This document shows, in pieces, positions 1-8,861 of a stretch of 64,000 nt of DNA. The DNA is from Arthrobacter ulcerisalmonis (GTDB lineage Bacteria; Actinomycetota; Actinomycetes; Actinomycetales; Micrococcaceae), in the NCBI RefSeq assembly GCF_900609065.1, contig NZ_UXAU01000038.1, positions 274,232-338,231 of the forward strand. The letters are read 5' to 3'. The notes under the pieces are model-generated. The model did not search any database and had not been told where the DNA came from. It saw only the letters and a program-made list of their open reading frames with translations. The position numbers were made by a program, and so were the translations under genes. How positions within the stretch are numbered: position 1 is the stretch's first letter; each line of letters starts with the position of its first letter.

Positions 1-1263
1 CAAATGCCCGCTGGGCAGTGAGGCCCGTTCGATTTCACTCACCAACAATCCAACGTAGGCAAGCTTGCCCACCACCACCTGGTGAGCGCCGCAGGTAGCC
101 TTGACCCCGTTCGTGGCATGCTCACTCGCCCTGGTGGCCGGCACCAGCACCAGGCCCCGGGCCTCTGCTGCCGCTATGACCGAGGCTGCTAAAACGTGCG
201 TCGAATACTGTTCAGCCGAGGCCGCCAACTGAAGTAGCCGTTCTGCTGAGAATTCCCCGCCTGCCGCAACCCGGACTTCCGTCAGGGTTGGTTTGCCCTG
301 GGTCAGAGTCCCGGTCTTGTCGAAAACCACCGTCCCGATCCGGCTGAGTTGCTCGAGGGTACCTGCGTTCTTGATGACAATGCCAGAACGAGCAGCCCGG
401 CTGGTGCCGGCCAAGAACGCGACTGGTGCAGCAATCAGCAAAGGGCATGGTGTGGCCACTACCAAAACCTGCGCGAAGCGGCCAGCGTCTTGGCTGATGA
501 ACCAAGCAACTCCGGCCAGGACCAGCGCAACCGCAGTGAATGGCAACGCATACTTGTCCGCCAGTCGAACCATCGGAGCACGGCTTGCCGAAGCTTCCTG
601 AACCAGGGCAACTATGTGACCGTAGTGCGAATCCTGTGCTGTAGCCGTAGCCTTCATGCGGATGGCATCGGACCCGTTGATGGAGCCGCTAAGCAGCAGT
701 TCTCCTGTGCTTCGCTCGGCGGGCATGCTCTCTCCCGTCAGCGCAGACTCGTCGAACGTACCTCCGTCGGACAACAATGTTCCGTCGACCGGAACCAGCT
801 CAGCGGGCCTCACCATGAGAACGTCCCCGGGGCACACTGCGTCCACCGATATGTCCTCTAGATGACTCCCCATCCGTTCGCGATGGGCGATGCTGGGAGA
901 TCGGTCTATCAAAGCCCGAAGTTCCTTGGTCGCGCGGCCTTGAGCGAATTGGTCCAGCGCTTCGCCGCCCGTCAGCATCAGCACAACGATCAGGGATGCT
1001 ACGTATTCGCCCACAGCGATGGTAGCGCAGATAGCCGTGACGGCCAGCAGGTCAATCCCCCAGCGCCCGTGTAGGAGCCCTCTAACCATGGACCATGTGC
1101 GATAGAGAGCTACGGCGAGGGCATAAATGCTTGCGGCCACTTGGGCCGCCACGGATTGGCCGACAACGGCCAACGCCGCAACGCATAGGATCACCAAGAG
1201 GGTGGCCGCTACCCACGGAAAACGTACAACGAGTTGACTTGGATGCAGTAGCTTGGCCGTCAT
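1..1263 (-). CDS. Heavy-metal P1B-type ATPase, C-terminus cut by window edge
   Basis: An open frame of 421 codons runs from ATG at 1263 to the window edge without a stop. It should be an inner-membrane metal exporter. Visible in order: N-terminal membrane helices (about 15-100), the actuator TGES motif (176-179), the membrane metal-site motif TPCP (271-274), and the phosphorylation motif DKTGT (315-319), followed by the start of the ATP-binding domain. There is no N-terminal CxxC metal-binding domain. P1B enzymes usually have CPC, SPC, APC or TPC at this site, so the metal cannot be named with confidence. The roughly 200 C-terminal residues lie outside the window. The PPOX gene ends 50 bp upstream on the same strand, so both probably share a transcript. 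Confidence 0.9.
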   Translation of the reverse strand, partial: MTAKLLHPSQLVVRFPWVAATLLVILCVAALAVVGQSVAAQVAASIYALAVALYRTWSMVRGLLHGRWGIDLLAVTAICATIAVGEYVASLIVVLMLTGGEALDQFAQGRATKELRALIDRSPSIAHRERMGSHLEDISVDAVCPGDVLMVRPAELVPVDGTLLSDGGTFDESALTGESMPAERSTGELLLSGSINGSDAIRMKATATAQDSHYGHIVALVQEASASRAPMVRLADKYALPFTAVALVLAGVAWFISQDAGRFAQVLVVATPCPLLIAAPVAFLAGTSRAARSGIVIKNAGTLEQLSRIGTVVFDKTGTLTQGKPTLTEVRVAAGGEFSAERLLQLAASAEQYSTHVLAASVIAAAEARGLVLVPATRASEHATNGVKATCGAHQVVVGKLAYVGLLVSEIERASLPSGHL

Positions 1264-1312
1264 CCGTCGTGTGGGGTGCCGCGGTGGATTGCTTCCAAGC
1301 CCCAGGTTCCGA

Positions 1313-1774
1313 TCACTGGAATTGTTCCCGGCGCGGATCGTTCAAGGGGGTACGCCAGATGTCTGGGCGCACGGTTTTGAACCTGCGTCCTGTGACCGAC
1401 GTTGGAACGAGCCGCAGATAGCAGCTTTTTCTTCCTGCCTGCCATGGCTCCAGGTTCAACTCATTAGCATCCGCTATTTCTTGGGGATCCACGATCAACT
1501 GCGACTGGCCGCGCACGACGACGCTCCACGCCAATCCTGTGGAGGAGTTGTATCCATCGATTTCCAATGCGCTCGGGTCCACCAGCGTGCTCCGATACTT
1601 AGTGCCCGGATCGCTGCGAAAAATAACACTGGCACCACTCAGGACGAAGTTCACCGGAAAAATGTCAGGAATCCCGTCCACCAAAACCGCTAAACGACCT
1701 ACAGCGGTCCCGTTCAGGAGTTCCCAGCATTCGTCCGGGGCAAGACGTCCCACGACATCTTGATCTATATTCAT
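1313..1774 (-). CDS. PPOX-family split-barrel flavin-binding protein
   Basis: A 153-residue protein of the pyridoxamine 5'-phosphate oxidase-like family, typically binding FMN or F420 in a six-stranded split barrel. The N-terminal stretch CWELL, then the VGRLAVL strand, IFPVNF and VIFRSDPG are typical of this short actinobacterial subgroup. It is a close paralogue of the protein at 5671-6159, sharing the CWELL, IFPVN and TGRRF patterns. It starts at ATG 1774 and lies 50 bp ahead of the metal ATPase. A DosR-like site lies 36 bp upstream of the start. Substrate is unknown; family members reduce or sequester flavin- or F420-linked substrates. Confidence 0.85.
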   Translation of the reverse strand: MNIDQDVVGRLAPDECWELLNGTAVGRLAVLVDGIPDIFPVNFVLSGASVIFRSDPGTKYRSTLVDPSALEIDGYNSSTGLAWSVVVRGQSQLIVDPQEIADANELNLEPWQAGRKSCYLRLVPTSVTGRRFKTVRPDIWRTPLNDPRREQFQ

Positions 1775-1809
1775 GGCGTTGACGCTAGCGGCAGCAGAAT
1801 GCCGTTGTT

Positions 1810-1824
1810 AGGGCCGTTGGTCCC
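1810..1824 (-). promoter_or_regulatory. DosR-like box for the PPOX/ATPase transcript
   Basis: Read on the minus strand the site is GGGACCAACGGCCCT, followed by AAC. It resembles the mycobacterial DosR/DevR recognition element (GGGACT-like half, then a CCC-containing half). It lies 36 bp upstream of the PPOX start and shares GGAC-N3-CGGCCCTAAC with the site at 1886-1900, in the same orientation relative to its own gene. Binding is inferred only; no dosR gene is visible in this window. Confidence 0.45.
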
Positions 1825-1885
1825 ATCCGGTCTGCGAAATTCACCGACTACCCACTGGACCAACGTCGATAGGTGGTGAGATCCC

Positions 1886-1900
1886 AGGACTTCCGGCCCT
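1886..1900 (+). promoter_or_regulatory. DosR-like box for the tandem Usp gene
   Basis: The sequence AGGACTTCCGGCCCT, followed by AAC, resembles the mycobacterial dormancy-regulon box. It is about 87 bp upstream of the ATG of the tandem universal stress protein. With the oppositely oriented site at 1810-1824 it makes a two-box divergent promoter region. Confidence 0.5.
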
Positions 1901-1987
1901 AACCCTCAGAAGGTGGCCACCGGAGACTGGAGTGACACATCCCCAGCTGTCGCGCTGGGGTCCTTGTCGAATCAGAATGGGCCAGCC

Positions 1988-2848
1988 ATGAACGCAGCAA
2001 TTGTCGTCGGTGTCAGTGATTCGCCCAGCAGCCGGGCCGCCATACGATGGGCAATGCACCGGGCAGCCGCCCTAGCACTACCCGTGTTACTCGTGCATGC
2101 CGTGGACGATCGCTGGGTGCTCGATTCCGTCGGCTACAACGACTGGATTCGGGAGTCCAGCGTCAAGTTCTTGGCAGCTGCAAAAGACCATGCCACCAAA
2201 ACGGAGCCAACCGTTACTCTCACCACCGATCTCGTCTCGGGGGGAGCCGGGTACGCCCTGGGCAAGAGGTCAAAGAAGGCATCAATCGTCGTTGTCGGCT
2301 CAGGCCATGGCTGGCCGGGTGGCTCGCTCACCGACCGGGCCCTGCAGGTCGCCGCCGTCGCGCGCTGCCCCGTGGCAGTTATCGGCCAGGAGGACATGAC
2401 TAACCGGCGGGGCATCTTGGTTGGGGTTGACGGTTCCGAGGAGTCGACCCAGGCTGTTGCCTTTGCCGCAGCCGAAGCTGACCGTGAAGGCCAGGAACTG
2501 ACCGTGCTGCATGCGTTCCGGACACCCGACCCTTGGGTAAGCAACGGAGTCCAGCAAAAGAACTTCTTTGAGGCTCTCACGGAGGAGGCCCGTGTCGTGT
2601 TGGCCGAGACTGCAGCGGGACTGAGAGCCTCTTACCCGGACTTGGTGGTTCACCAGGTTTTGGACACGCGCCATCCTGCGGCTGAGGCGCTGATCGCGGC
2701 GGCCGCCACTGCACATTTGCTGGTGATCGGCAGCCGAGGCCGTGGCACCTTTAAGCGCCTCTTCATGGGATCCACCGCACACGCAGTCCTCACCAAACTG
2801 CCCTGCCCTACGATCGTCACCAGAATCAGTCACGTAAAGCACTCCTAG
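1988..2848 (+). CDS. Tandem-domain universal stress protein
   Basis: A 286-residue cytoplasmic protein with two UspA domains (about 1-140 and 145-286). The second has the full ATP-binding signature G-x2-G-x9-G-S/T near its C-terminus (GSRGRG then MGST), so it probably binds ATP. The first has a diverged version (GSGHG then GSLTD). Such double-domain Usp proteins are prominent in the mycobacterial DosR regulon. I chose ATG 1988 because the Usp beta-strand (AAIVVGV) begins there; the open frame extends upstream to 1913 without similarity. The upstream DosR-like box supports regulation by oxygen or redox limitation. Confidence 0.9.
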   Translation: MNAAIVVGVSDSPSSRAAIRWAMHRAAALALPVLLVHAVDDRWVLDSVGYNDWIRESSVKFLAAAKDHATKTEPTVTLTTDLVSGGAGYALGKRSKKASIVVVGSGHGWPGGSLTDRALQVAAVARCPVAVIGQEDMTNRRGILVGVDGSEESTQAVAFAAAEADREGQELTVLHAFRTPDPWVSNGVQQKNFFEALTEEARVVLAETAAGLRASYPDLVVHQVLDTRHPAAEALIAAAATAHLLVIGSRGRGTFKRLFMGSTAHAVLTKLPCPTIVTRISHVKHS

Positions 2849-2966
2849 TAGGCGTTCAGGAACGTGTCAGCGGCGGCGTTTTCCAAGCCGGAGACGCTCC
2901 AATGCCAACGGATTGAGTTGGACAGCGAGGAACATTGCCTGCTGTTCCCGAATCCCTGACTTTACT

Positions 2967-2981
2967 GTGACCTTAGGCCCT
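2967..2981 (+). promoter_or_regulatory. Weaker DosR-like box
   Basis: GTGACCTTAGGCCCT lies 51 bp upstream of the ATG at 3033. It shares GAC-N4-GGCCCT with the two stronger sites at 1810 and 1886, but deviates at two specified positions. It is placed to control the small membrane protein, Usp and DUF4389 genes. Confidence 0.35.
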
Positions 2982-3032
2982 GTTTCCCCTTCCCTCTGCA
3001 GCACATGCTGGAAAGAACAACAGGAGGCGATC

Positions 3033-3359
3033 ATGGGACTCCCAGAGATCGAAAAGCCCCGAGTGGCTGACCACGTAGAACGTCGATACACAACCGCCCC
3101 CAAGCCGACCACAGTCCCGGATTCGAAAGATCCCGACAGACGACGCTGGCTACCCACTGAACGCGGCATCATTGCGGGTCTCGCCGGTCTCGGCCTGATG
3201 CTGGCAGGGTTCGCACTGGGTAACCTCGCCCTCGAGGTGGTCGGATTCTTGCTGATGGGAGGGGGAACGTACTGGGCAACTCTCTTTATGGGCGACCGCC
3301 CCCTCCGGTGGAAGCCCGGCGTCCTCACGCCCGGTATCGGAGCGGAGAAGAGAAAGTGA
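3033..3359 (+). CDS. Small two-helix membrane protein
   Basis: A 108-residue protein with a polar, charged N-terminal 45 residues, two hydrophobic segments (about 46-65 and 66-85, with a LAGLGLMLAGFALGN-type helix), and a short basic tail. The start is fixed by an AGGAG ribosome-binding site just before ATG 3033. Its stop overlaps a possible start of the next Usp gene, which points to translational coupling. I recognise no family. Its position between two Usp genes, behind a DosR-like box, suggests a stress-linked membrane role. Confidence 0.75.
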   Translation: MGLPEIEKPRVADHVERRYTTAPKPTTVPDSKDPDRRRWLPTERGIIAGLAGLGLMLAGFALGNLALEVVGFLLMGGGTYWATLFMGDRPLRWKPGVLTPGIGAEKRK

Positions 3360-3385
3360 TGACCGTACCCCACACAGAGGAGGAC

Positions 3386-3835
3386 ATGATGACCGGCAAT
3401 CTGGACACGGGAAAGATCTTGGTCGGCGTCGACGGGTCCGAGGCATCAGTTGAGGCACTACGCCACGGCCAACGGCTTGCAACGGCTCTCAACGCGCCGC
3501 TGGAAGCGTGGGGCTGTTGGGAGATACCGCTGGGATACCAAGGATATCTGGCGGTGGGGTTCGATACCTTCGCTCATGACGCCGAGGAGACCCTGAAGGA
3601 AACCGTCATCACAGCCCTCGGGCCGGATAAACCCAAAAATGTCAGTACGCACTTGGTGCACGGCTCGGCTCGCACCGTTCTGATCGAAGGCAGTAAACAG
3701 GCCGCCATGCTCGTTGTTGGACGACGCGGACACGGTGGTTTCGGAGGACTTCTCCTCGGCTCCGTCAGTTCGGCCTGCATCGCCCATGCCCACTGCCCCG
3801 TCGTCGTGGTCCATTCACCAGAATCGTCCACCTAA
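3386..3835 (+). CDS. Single-domain universal stress protein
   Basis: A 149-residue UspA-family protein. The first strand reads KILVGVDGSE, and the C-terminal nucleotide motif is GRRGHGGFGGLLLGSVS, matching G-x2-G-x9-G-S, so ATP binding is expected. A strong GAGGAGG ribosome-binding site at 3377-3383 precedes two adjacent ATGs (3386 and 3389). Spacing slightly favours 3389. A further in-frame ATG at 3359 overlaps the previous stop. It lies in the same apparent operon as the flanking membrane proteins. Confidence 0.88.
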   Translation: MMTGNLDTGKILVGVDGSEASVEALRHGQRLATALNAPLEAWGCWEIPLGYQGYLAVGFDTFAHDAEETLKETVITALGPDKPKNVSTHLVHGSARTVLIEGSKQAAMLVVGRRGHGGFGGLLLGSVSSACIAHAHCPVVVVHSPESST

Positions 3836-3836
3836 C

Positions 3837-5324
3837 ATGCCGGCAGGTCAGCGGACGAAATCTGGTTCAATCGTTTTGCTCGTTGTCGGCATCGCCCTGT
3901 CAATCTTCGGCTTCACGCTCACTGCAGCAGGTGCAGCAGCCTCGTGGTTTGCCACGGCACAAAGCGACGGAGAATTCTTCACATCACCCACGGAGCGCTA
4001 CACCGTCTCGTCCTACGCCTTAGTCTCACCACAACTCTACGCTTTCGGCGAGGGCACGCCCGAGAGGCTTCCTTTCGACATCGGGACACTGAGGTTGCGG
4101 GCCACCGCGGCCGATCCTGGCCGCGACGTGTTCATCGGCATTGCCGCGAACGACGACGTGGAGGAGTATCTCGGGGGAATACAGCACACCGTTTTGCAGG
4201 AAGTGAAATTCCGGCCTTTCCGGCCCGGGTATAGGGAAGTCGCGGCATCATCGACGCCAACACTTCCAAGCCTTCAGAAGTTTTGGGCCGCATCGGCATC
4301 AGGACCGGGCCAACAGGAAGTGACGTGGAACCTCACGGCCGGCAATTGGACCGTAGTGGTCATGAATGCTGAGGCCACACCTGGTGTTTCCGCTGATCTA
4401 CAAGCGGGGTTCCGCTCCGAGCTGATCAAGCCGGCAGCAACAAGCATGTTGCTCGTCGGGGTCCTAGCACTCATCGTCGGACTACCGCTCTTGATCGCTG
4501 GCGCCGCTCGTATCGGACGGCATCACGGGCCGTTGGGGCCGGTACAGTCAAGAGGCTTCGAACCAATCAGGCGGCCTTCTCCAGCTCCCGAAACAGCTGG
4601 AGCGTCCTCCTATCCCTTGCACATAGCGGGCCACTTGGACCCCGCTATTTCGCCATGGATGTGGCTGGTGAAGTGGTTCCTCGCTGTTCCACACTACTTC
4701 GTGCTGGTCTTCCTATGGTTCGCCTTCGCCATAACCAGCATTTTCGCTTGGTTTTCCATTCTCCTCACGGGCCGCTATCCACAATCGCTTTTCCACTTCA
4801 ACGTCGGCGTCCTGCGCTGGAACTGGCGCGTTGCCTTCTACGCCTACGCTGCTGCTGGCACCGACCGGTATCCCCCGTTCACCCTCGCCCGCACGGACTA
4901 CCCAGCAGACCTCGACGTAGACTATCCACAGCGGCTCTCTCGAGGACTAGTCCTCATCAAGTCCTGGTTCCTCCTCATTCCACACCTACTAATCGTCGCT
5001 TCCTTCACTGGAGCTGCTACCCGGCTGTGGGAGGTGCGAAGCGAATCAGGCGTCGTCGACGACCGCGTCGGCGGACTGTCCTTGATGGGGCTACTGGTGC
5101 TCACCGCAGTGTTGATCCTGCTGTTCACCGGCCGGTATCCGCAGTCCTTGTTCGCCTTAATCATGGGCATCAACCGGTGGATCTACCGCGTACTCGCCTA
5201 TGGGGCACTCATGCGCGACGAATATCCACCTTTCCGCTTGGATCAAGGCGCCACCGATCCCGACCAAATGGTGCCTCAAACGGCGGCACTCGTGCCTATC
5301 GACGCACCAACAGTAAAACGATAG
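3837..5324 (+). CDS. Membrane protein with two DUF4389 domains
   Basis: A 495-residue integral membrane protein starting one base after the Usp stop. It has an N-terminal helix (about 14-38), an extracytoplasmic beta-rich region of about 160 residues, a second helix near 200-225, a polar linker, and then two copies of the DUF4389 unit. Each copy carries the hallmark GRYPQSLF, a W-x-x-RV-x-x-YA stretch, and YPPF (about 315-390 and 420-480). DUF4389 proteins are uncharacterised. Pairing of an extracellular domain with two such units, next to Usp genes, suggests an envelope stress role, but this is inference. Confidence 0.85.
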   Translation: MPAGQRTKSGSIVLLVVGIALSIFGFTLTAAGAAASWFATAQSDGEFFTSPTERYTVSSYALVSPQLYAFGEGTPERLPFDIGTLRLRATAADPGRDVFIGIAANDDVEEYLGGIQHTVLQEVKFRPFRPGYREVAASSTPTLPSLQKFWAASASGPGQQEVTWNLTAGNWTVVVMNAEATPGVSADLQAGFRSELIKPAATSMLLVGVLALIVGLPLLIAGAARIGRHHGPLGPVQSRGFEPIRRPSPAPETAGASSYPLHIAGHLDPAISPWMWLVKWFLAVPHYFVLVFLWFAFAITSIFAWFSILLTGRYPQSLFHFNVGVLRWNWRVAFYAYAAAGTDRYPPFTLARTDYPADLDVDYPQRLSRGLVLIKSWFLLIPHLLIVASFTGAATRLWEVRSESGVVDDRVGGLSLMGLLVLTAVLILLFTGRYPQSLFALIMGINRWIYRVLAYGALMRDEYPPFRLDQGATDPDQMVPQTAALVPIDAPTVKR

Positions 5325-5338
5325 GGGCTGCATTTCGG

Positions 5339-5599
5339 ATGAAATTCGCCATTGAATATTCGTTCCGTCTCCGGTCTGATGACGATCTACACGAAGTCAT
5401 AGTCCCCGCTGAACAACTTCTGAATACTCCATTGACTGTCGACGCCGTCCGCCTCGTGGTGGAAAAGGATGAACTGTTGTTGGCGGACTTGTTCCGGGAC
5501 TTCCTACCGCGGTACCACCTGATGGCCAACGACCCCAGTTACTGGTCCCAGGAACTCGAGAGGTACACCGAACAAATCAAACTGGTTAAAGTCGTCTAG
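5339..5599 (+). CDS. Small hypothetical protein
   Basis: An 86-residue acidic soluble protein starting at ATG 5339, 14 bp after the DUF4389 gene. It begins MKFAIEYSFR and ends with a lysine/valine-rich tail. It has no membrane segment and no motif I recognise. Close spacing suggests the same operon. Confidence 0.65.
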   Translation: MKFAIEYSFRLRSDDDLHEVIVPAEQLLNTPLTVDAVRLVVEKDELLLADLFRDFLPRYHLMANDPSYWSQELERYTEQIKLVKVV

Positions 5600-5670
5600 A
5601 AACGGGCTTCATCAATACTGCCGGCCGAACGAACCGACCGGCTTCCACCTATCGGCTAAAGAGGTCCTCA

Positions 5671-6159
5671 ATGCATGACCCAGACAGCATCAGCGAAACC
5701 ACATTCGCAAACGGTTCCGCATCCTTGTCCTATAACCAGTGCTGGGAACTTCTGGCTGCAGCAACCCTCGGCCGCCTTGGCCTAGTGGTTGATTCGCGTC
5801 CTGAGATCTTCCCGGTGAATTACGTCCTTTATGAACGCCACATCGTTTTCCGCAGCGGTCCTGGACGGAAACTGTGGGGAGCGATGGCGTCAAGGCCCAG
5901 CGTATTGGAAATCGACGGTTACGATGCGGCTACTACGGAGGCGTGGAGTGTGGTAGCTGGCGGTGAATCAGTTCTCATGACAGATCCTGTGGAGACGGCG
6001 AAAATTGATGCCCTAGGGCTCGAGCCGTCGCAGCCCGGCGCTAAGGACCATTACATCCGCCTGATACCCCGTTCTCTCACTGGCCGGCGATTCGCAGTGG
6101 TTCGTCCTGATCCGTGGAAACGCACGACCAACGACGCCCGTCGGGCGCTGTTCGAATAG
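5671..6159 (+). CDS. PPOX-family split-barrel flavin-binding protein (paralogue)
   Basis: A 162-residue paralogue of the 1313-1774 product. It shares YNQCWELL, GRLGLVVDSRPEIFPVNY, VFRSGPGRK and a C-terminal TGRRF motif. The fold is the split barrel of pyridoxamine phosphate oxidases; cofactor (FMN, FAD or F420) and substrate are unknown. It starts at ATG 5671 after an AAAGAGG ribosome-binding site. The 71 bp upstream hold no clear DosR-like box, so it may be read through from the preceding genes. Confidence 0.85.
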   Translation: MHDPDSISETTFANGSASLSYNQCWELLAAATLGRLGLVVDSRPEIFPVNYVLYERHIVFRSGPGRKLWGAMASRPSVLEIDGYDAATTEAWSVVAGGESVLMTDPVETAKIDALGLEPSQPGAKDHYIRLIPRSLTGRRFAVVRPDPWKRTTNDARRALFE

Positions 6160-6217
6160 CCCCGCCATCGGAGGATTTCACACGCACGCAAGCACACGCA
6201 GCAAGGCAGGGCAGGGT

Positions 6218-6622
6218 ATGGCTGACCAACAAAAGACCTGGCACGACAAACACAAAGCCTCCCTCACAAGAGGTCAGCGCGCGGCCGACGTCATGCGGAA
6301 CGGAATGGGAAGCTGGCCTTTTGTGGGGAGCTTCATCATCTTCATGTTGGTCTGGGCAGGCATCAACACGTGGGCACTGATAACGAGTGCCTGGGACCCC
6401 TACCCCTACATACTCCTCAACCTTTTGCTCTCAATGCTGGCCGGGCTACAAGGCGCCATCCTCCTCATTGCCGCCAAACGACAGGACGCCATCACTGCGG
6501 CCATGGCCCAGCACGACTACGACACAAACCTCAAGGCTAAGGAAGAGATCGAACTTCTGATTTCCATTAATCGCGAGCAGCTCGCCATCTTGAAAGAATT
6601 GAAAAGGATCAGAGGAGAATAG
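6218..6622 (+). CDS. DUF1003 membrane protein
   Basis: A 134-residue protein of the DUF1003 family. Two transmembrane helices (about 30-55 and 62-85) include the conserved W-x-x-N-T and DPYPYILLNLLLS stretch, followed by a cytoplasmic helical tail with the typical AAKRQDA and KAKEEIE. Function is unknown; members occur beside cation transporters and stress genes. It is the last gene of the stress block and converges on uvrB. Confidence 0.85.
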   Translation: MADQQKTWHDKHKASLTRGQRAADVMRNGMGSWPFVGSFIIFMLVWAGINTWALITSAWDPYPYILLNLLLSMLAGLQGAILLIAAKRQDAITAAMAQHDYDTNLKAKEEIELLISINREQLAILKELKRIRGE

Positions 6623-6666
6623 CGGGGTTACTCCCGGTTTTTCTGGGTCCCCCCACGTTGACCGCC

Positions 6667-8781
6667 TTACGCGTGCCCGGCCGCCTGCATCTGGCGCAGT
6701 TCCTTCTTCAGTTCGCTGACTTCGTCCCGGATCCGGGCCGCCACCTCGAACTGAAGGTCCGCAGCAGCACCATGCATCTGCTCCGTGAGCTGTCCGATCA
6801 GGCCCACCAAGTCTTCGGCAGGGGCAGCGGCCAGGCCGTCCGACCGGACCTGCACCGCGCCCTTCTTGGCCCCAGGCTTGTTCGCCCCCGTAATGCCACG
6901 CTTGCCCTTGCCGTAGTCGAAGCTGCCCAGCAGCTCATTGGTATCGGCATCTTCCTTGGCCAACTGGTCGGTGATGTCGGCAATCTTCTTCCGTAGTGGC
7001 TGGGGATCGATGCCACGTTCGGTGTTGTAGGCAACTTGGATGGCCCGGCGGCGGTTGGTTTCGTCGATGGCGTGGGCCATGGAGTCGGTGATCCGGTCCG
7101 CATACATGTGGACCTGGCCCGAGACGTTACGGGCTGCGCGGCCGATGGTCTGGATGAGGGACGTGGAGGACCGCAGGAATCCTTCCTTGTCCGCATCGAG
7201 GATGCTCACCAGCGATACTTCGGGCAGGTCAAGGCCTTCACGGAGCAGGTTGATGCCCACCAGGACGTCGAAGGATCCCATCCGCAGTTCACGGAGGAGC
7301 TCCACGCGGCGCAGCGTATCAACGTCAGAGTGCAGGTATTCCACCTTCACGCCGTGGCCCAGAAGGTAGTCCGTGAGGTCCTCTGACATGCGCTTGGTGA
7401 GGGTGGTGACCAGGACGCGCTCGTCCTTGGCTACCCGGACCCTGATTTCGGCGAGTAGGTCATCAATCTGGCCCTTGGTGGGCTTGACGATCACCTCCGG
7501 GTCGATCAGGCCGGTGGGCCGGATGATCTGTTGCACAAACCCGTCAGCCTTGCCGAGCTCGTATTTGCCGGGGGTGGCGGACAGGTAGACGGTCTGGCCC
7601 ACGCGCTCCAGGAACTCGTCCCACTTCAGCGGCCTGTTGTCCATGGCGGACGGCAGTCGGAAGCCGAAGTCCACCAGGTTGCGTTTACGCGACATGTCGC
7701 CCTCATACATGGCACCGATCTGCGGCACCGTCACGTGGGATTCGTCAATCACCAGCATGAAGTCGTCAGGGAAGTAGTCAATGAGGCAGTGCGGAGCTGT
7801 GCCGCGCGCCCGGCCGTCAATGTGGGACGAGTAGTTTTCGATGCCATTGCAGAACCCCATCTGCTGCATCATTTCCAGGTCATAGGTGGTGCGCATCCGC
7901 AGCCGTTGGGCTTCCACCAGCTTGTTCTGGCTTTCGAGTACCTGCAGCCGCTCCGCGAGTTCGTCTTCGATCCGTTTGATGGCGCGGGCCATCCGCTCCG
8001 GCCCTGCCACGTAGTGCGAGGCTGGGAAGACGTACATTTCTTCCTCGTCGCGGATCACCTCACCGGTGAGTGGGTGCAGCGTCTGGATGTTCTCGATCTC
8101 GTCGCCGAAGAATTCGATGCGGAGGGCAAGTTCCTCATACATGGGGATGATTTCCACGGTGTCGCCACGGACCCGGAAGGTGCCCCGGTGGAAATCCATG
8201 TCATTGCGGGCGTACTGCATGGAGACGAACTTCCGCAGCAGATCGTCTCGGTTCATCTCGGCGCCCTTGCGGAGCGTGACCATGCCGGCGATGTACTCTT
8301 CCGGGGTGCCGAGGCCGTAGATGCACGACACTGTTGCCACCACGATCACGTCGCGGCGGGTCAAGAGGGCGTTGGTGGCGGAGTGCCGGAGCCGTTCAAC
8401 TTCCTCGTTGATGGAAGAGTCCTTCTCGATGAAGGTGTCCGTCTGGGCTACGTACGCTTCGGGCTGGTAGTAGTCGTAGTACGAAACGAAGTACTCCACC
8501 GCATTGTTTGGTAGGAGCTCGCGGAACTCGTTGGCCAACTGGGCGGCGAGGGTCTTGTTTTGCACCATCACCAGCGTTGGCCGTTGCACCTGTTCAATCA
8601 GCCAGGCGGTGGTGGCGCTCTTGCCGGTACCGGTGGCGCCCAGCAGCACCACGTCCTTCTCGCCGTTTTTAATCCGCTCCGTCAGTTCGGCAATGGCGGC
8701 TGGCTGGTCACCGGCGGGCTTGAACTCGCTGATGACTTCGAAAGGCGAAACTACCCGGTTGATTTCCTGCGCAAGGCTCAT
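6667..8781 (-). CDS. uvrB: Excinuclease ABC subunit B
   Basis: A full-length 704-residue UvrB, the damage-verifying helicase-like subunit of nucleotide excision repair. Visible: Walker A GATGTGKS near residue 48, the beta-hairpin [11 protein letters not shown] that inserts into DNA, the [11 protein letters not shown]alker B region, helicase motifs with QTIGRAARN, and the C-terminal UVR domain ([13 protein letters not shown]) that contacts UvrC. It starts at ATG 8781, 80 bp downstream of coaE, in the common actinobacterial order coaE-uvrB. Confidence 0.98.
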   Translation of the reverse strand: MSLAQEINRVVSPFEVISEFKPAGDQPAAIAELTERIKNGEKDVVLLGATGTGKSATTAWLIEQVQRPTLVMVQNKTLAAQLANEFRELLPNNAVEYFVSYYDYYQPEAYVAQTDTFIEKDSSINEEVERLRHSATNALLTRRDVIVVATVSCIYGLGTPEEYIAGMVTLRKGAEMNRDDLLRKFVSMQYARNDMDFHRGTFRVRGDTVEIIPMYEELALRIEFFGDEIENIQTLHPLTGEVIRDEEEMYVFPASHYVAGPERMARAIKRIEDELAERLQVLESQNKLVEAQRLRMRTTYDLEMMQQMGFCNGIENYSSHIDGRARGTAPHCLIDYFPDDFMLVIDESHVTVPQIGAMYEGDMSRKRNLVDFGFRLPSAMDNRPLKWDEFLERVGQTVYLSATPGKYELGKADGFVQQIIRPTGLIDPEVIVKPTKGQIDDLLAEIRVRVAKDERVLVTTLTKRMSEDLTDYLLGHGVKVEYLHSDVDTLRRVELLRELRMGSFDVLVGINLLREGLDLPEVSLVSILDADKEGFLRSSTSLIQTIGRAARNVSGQVHMYADRITDSMAHAIDETNRRRAIQVAYNTERGIDPQPLRKKIADITDQLAKEDADTNELLGSFDYGKGKRGITGANKPGAKKGAVQVRSDGLAAAPAEDLVGLIGQLTEQMHGAAADLQFEVAARIRDEVSELKKELRQMQAAGHA

Positions 8782-8861
8782 GCATCCAATCTACAACCGG
8801 GCACTGACAACGTAGTGGCCGATCCGTTACGAGCGAACGGGCAGCCCACTCACACCAACCT

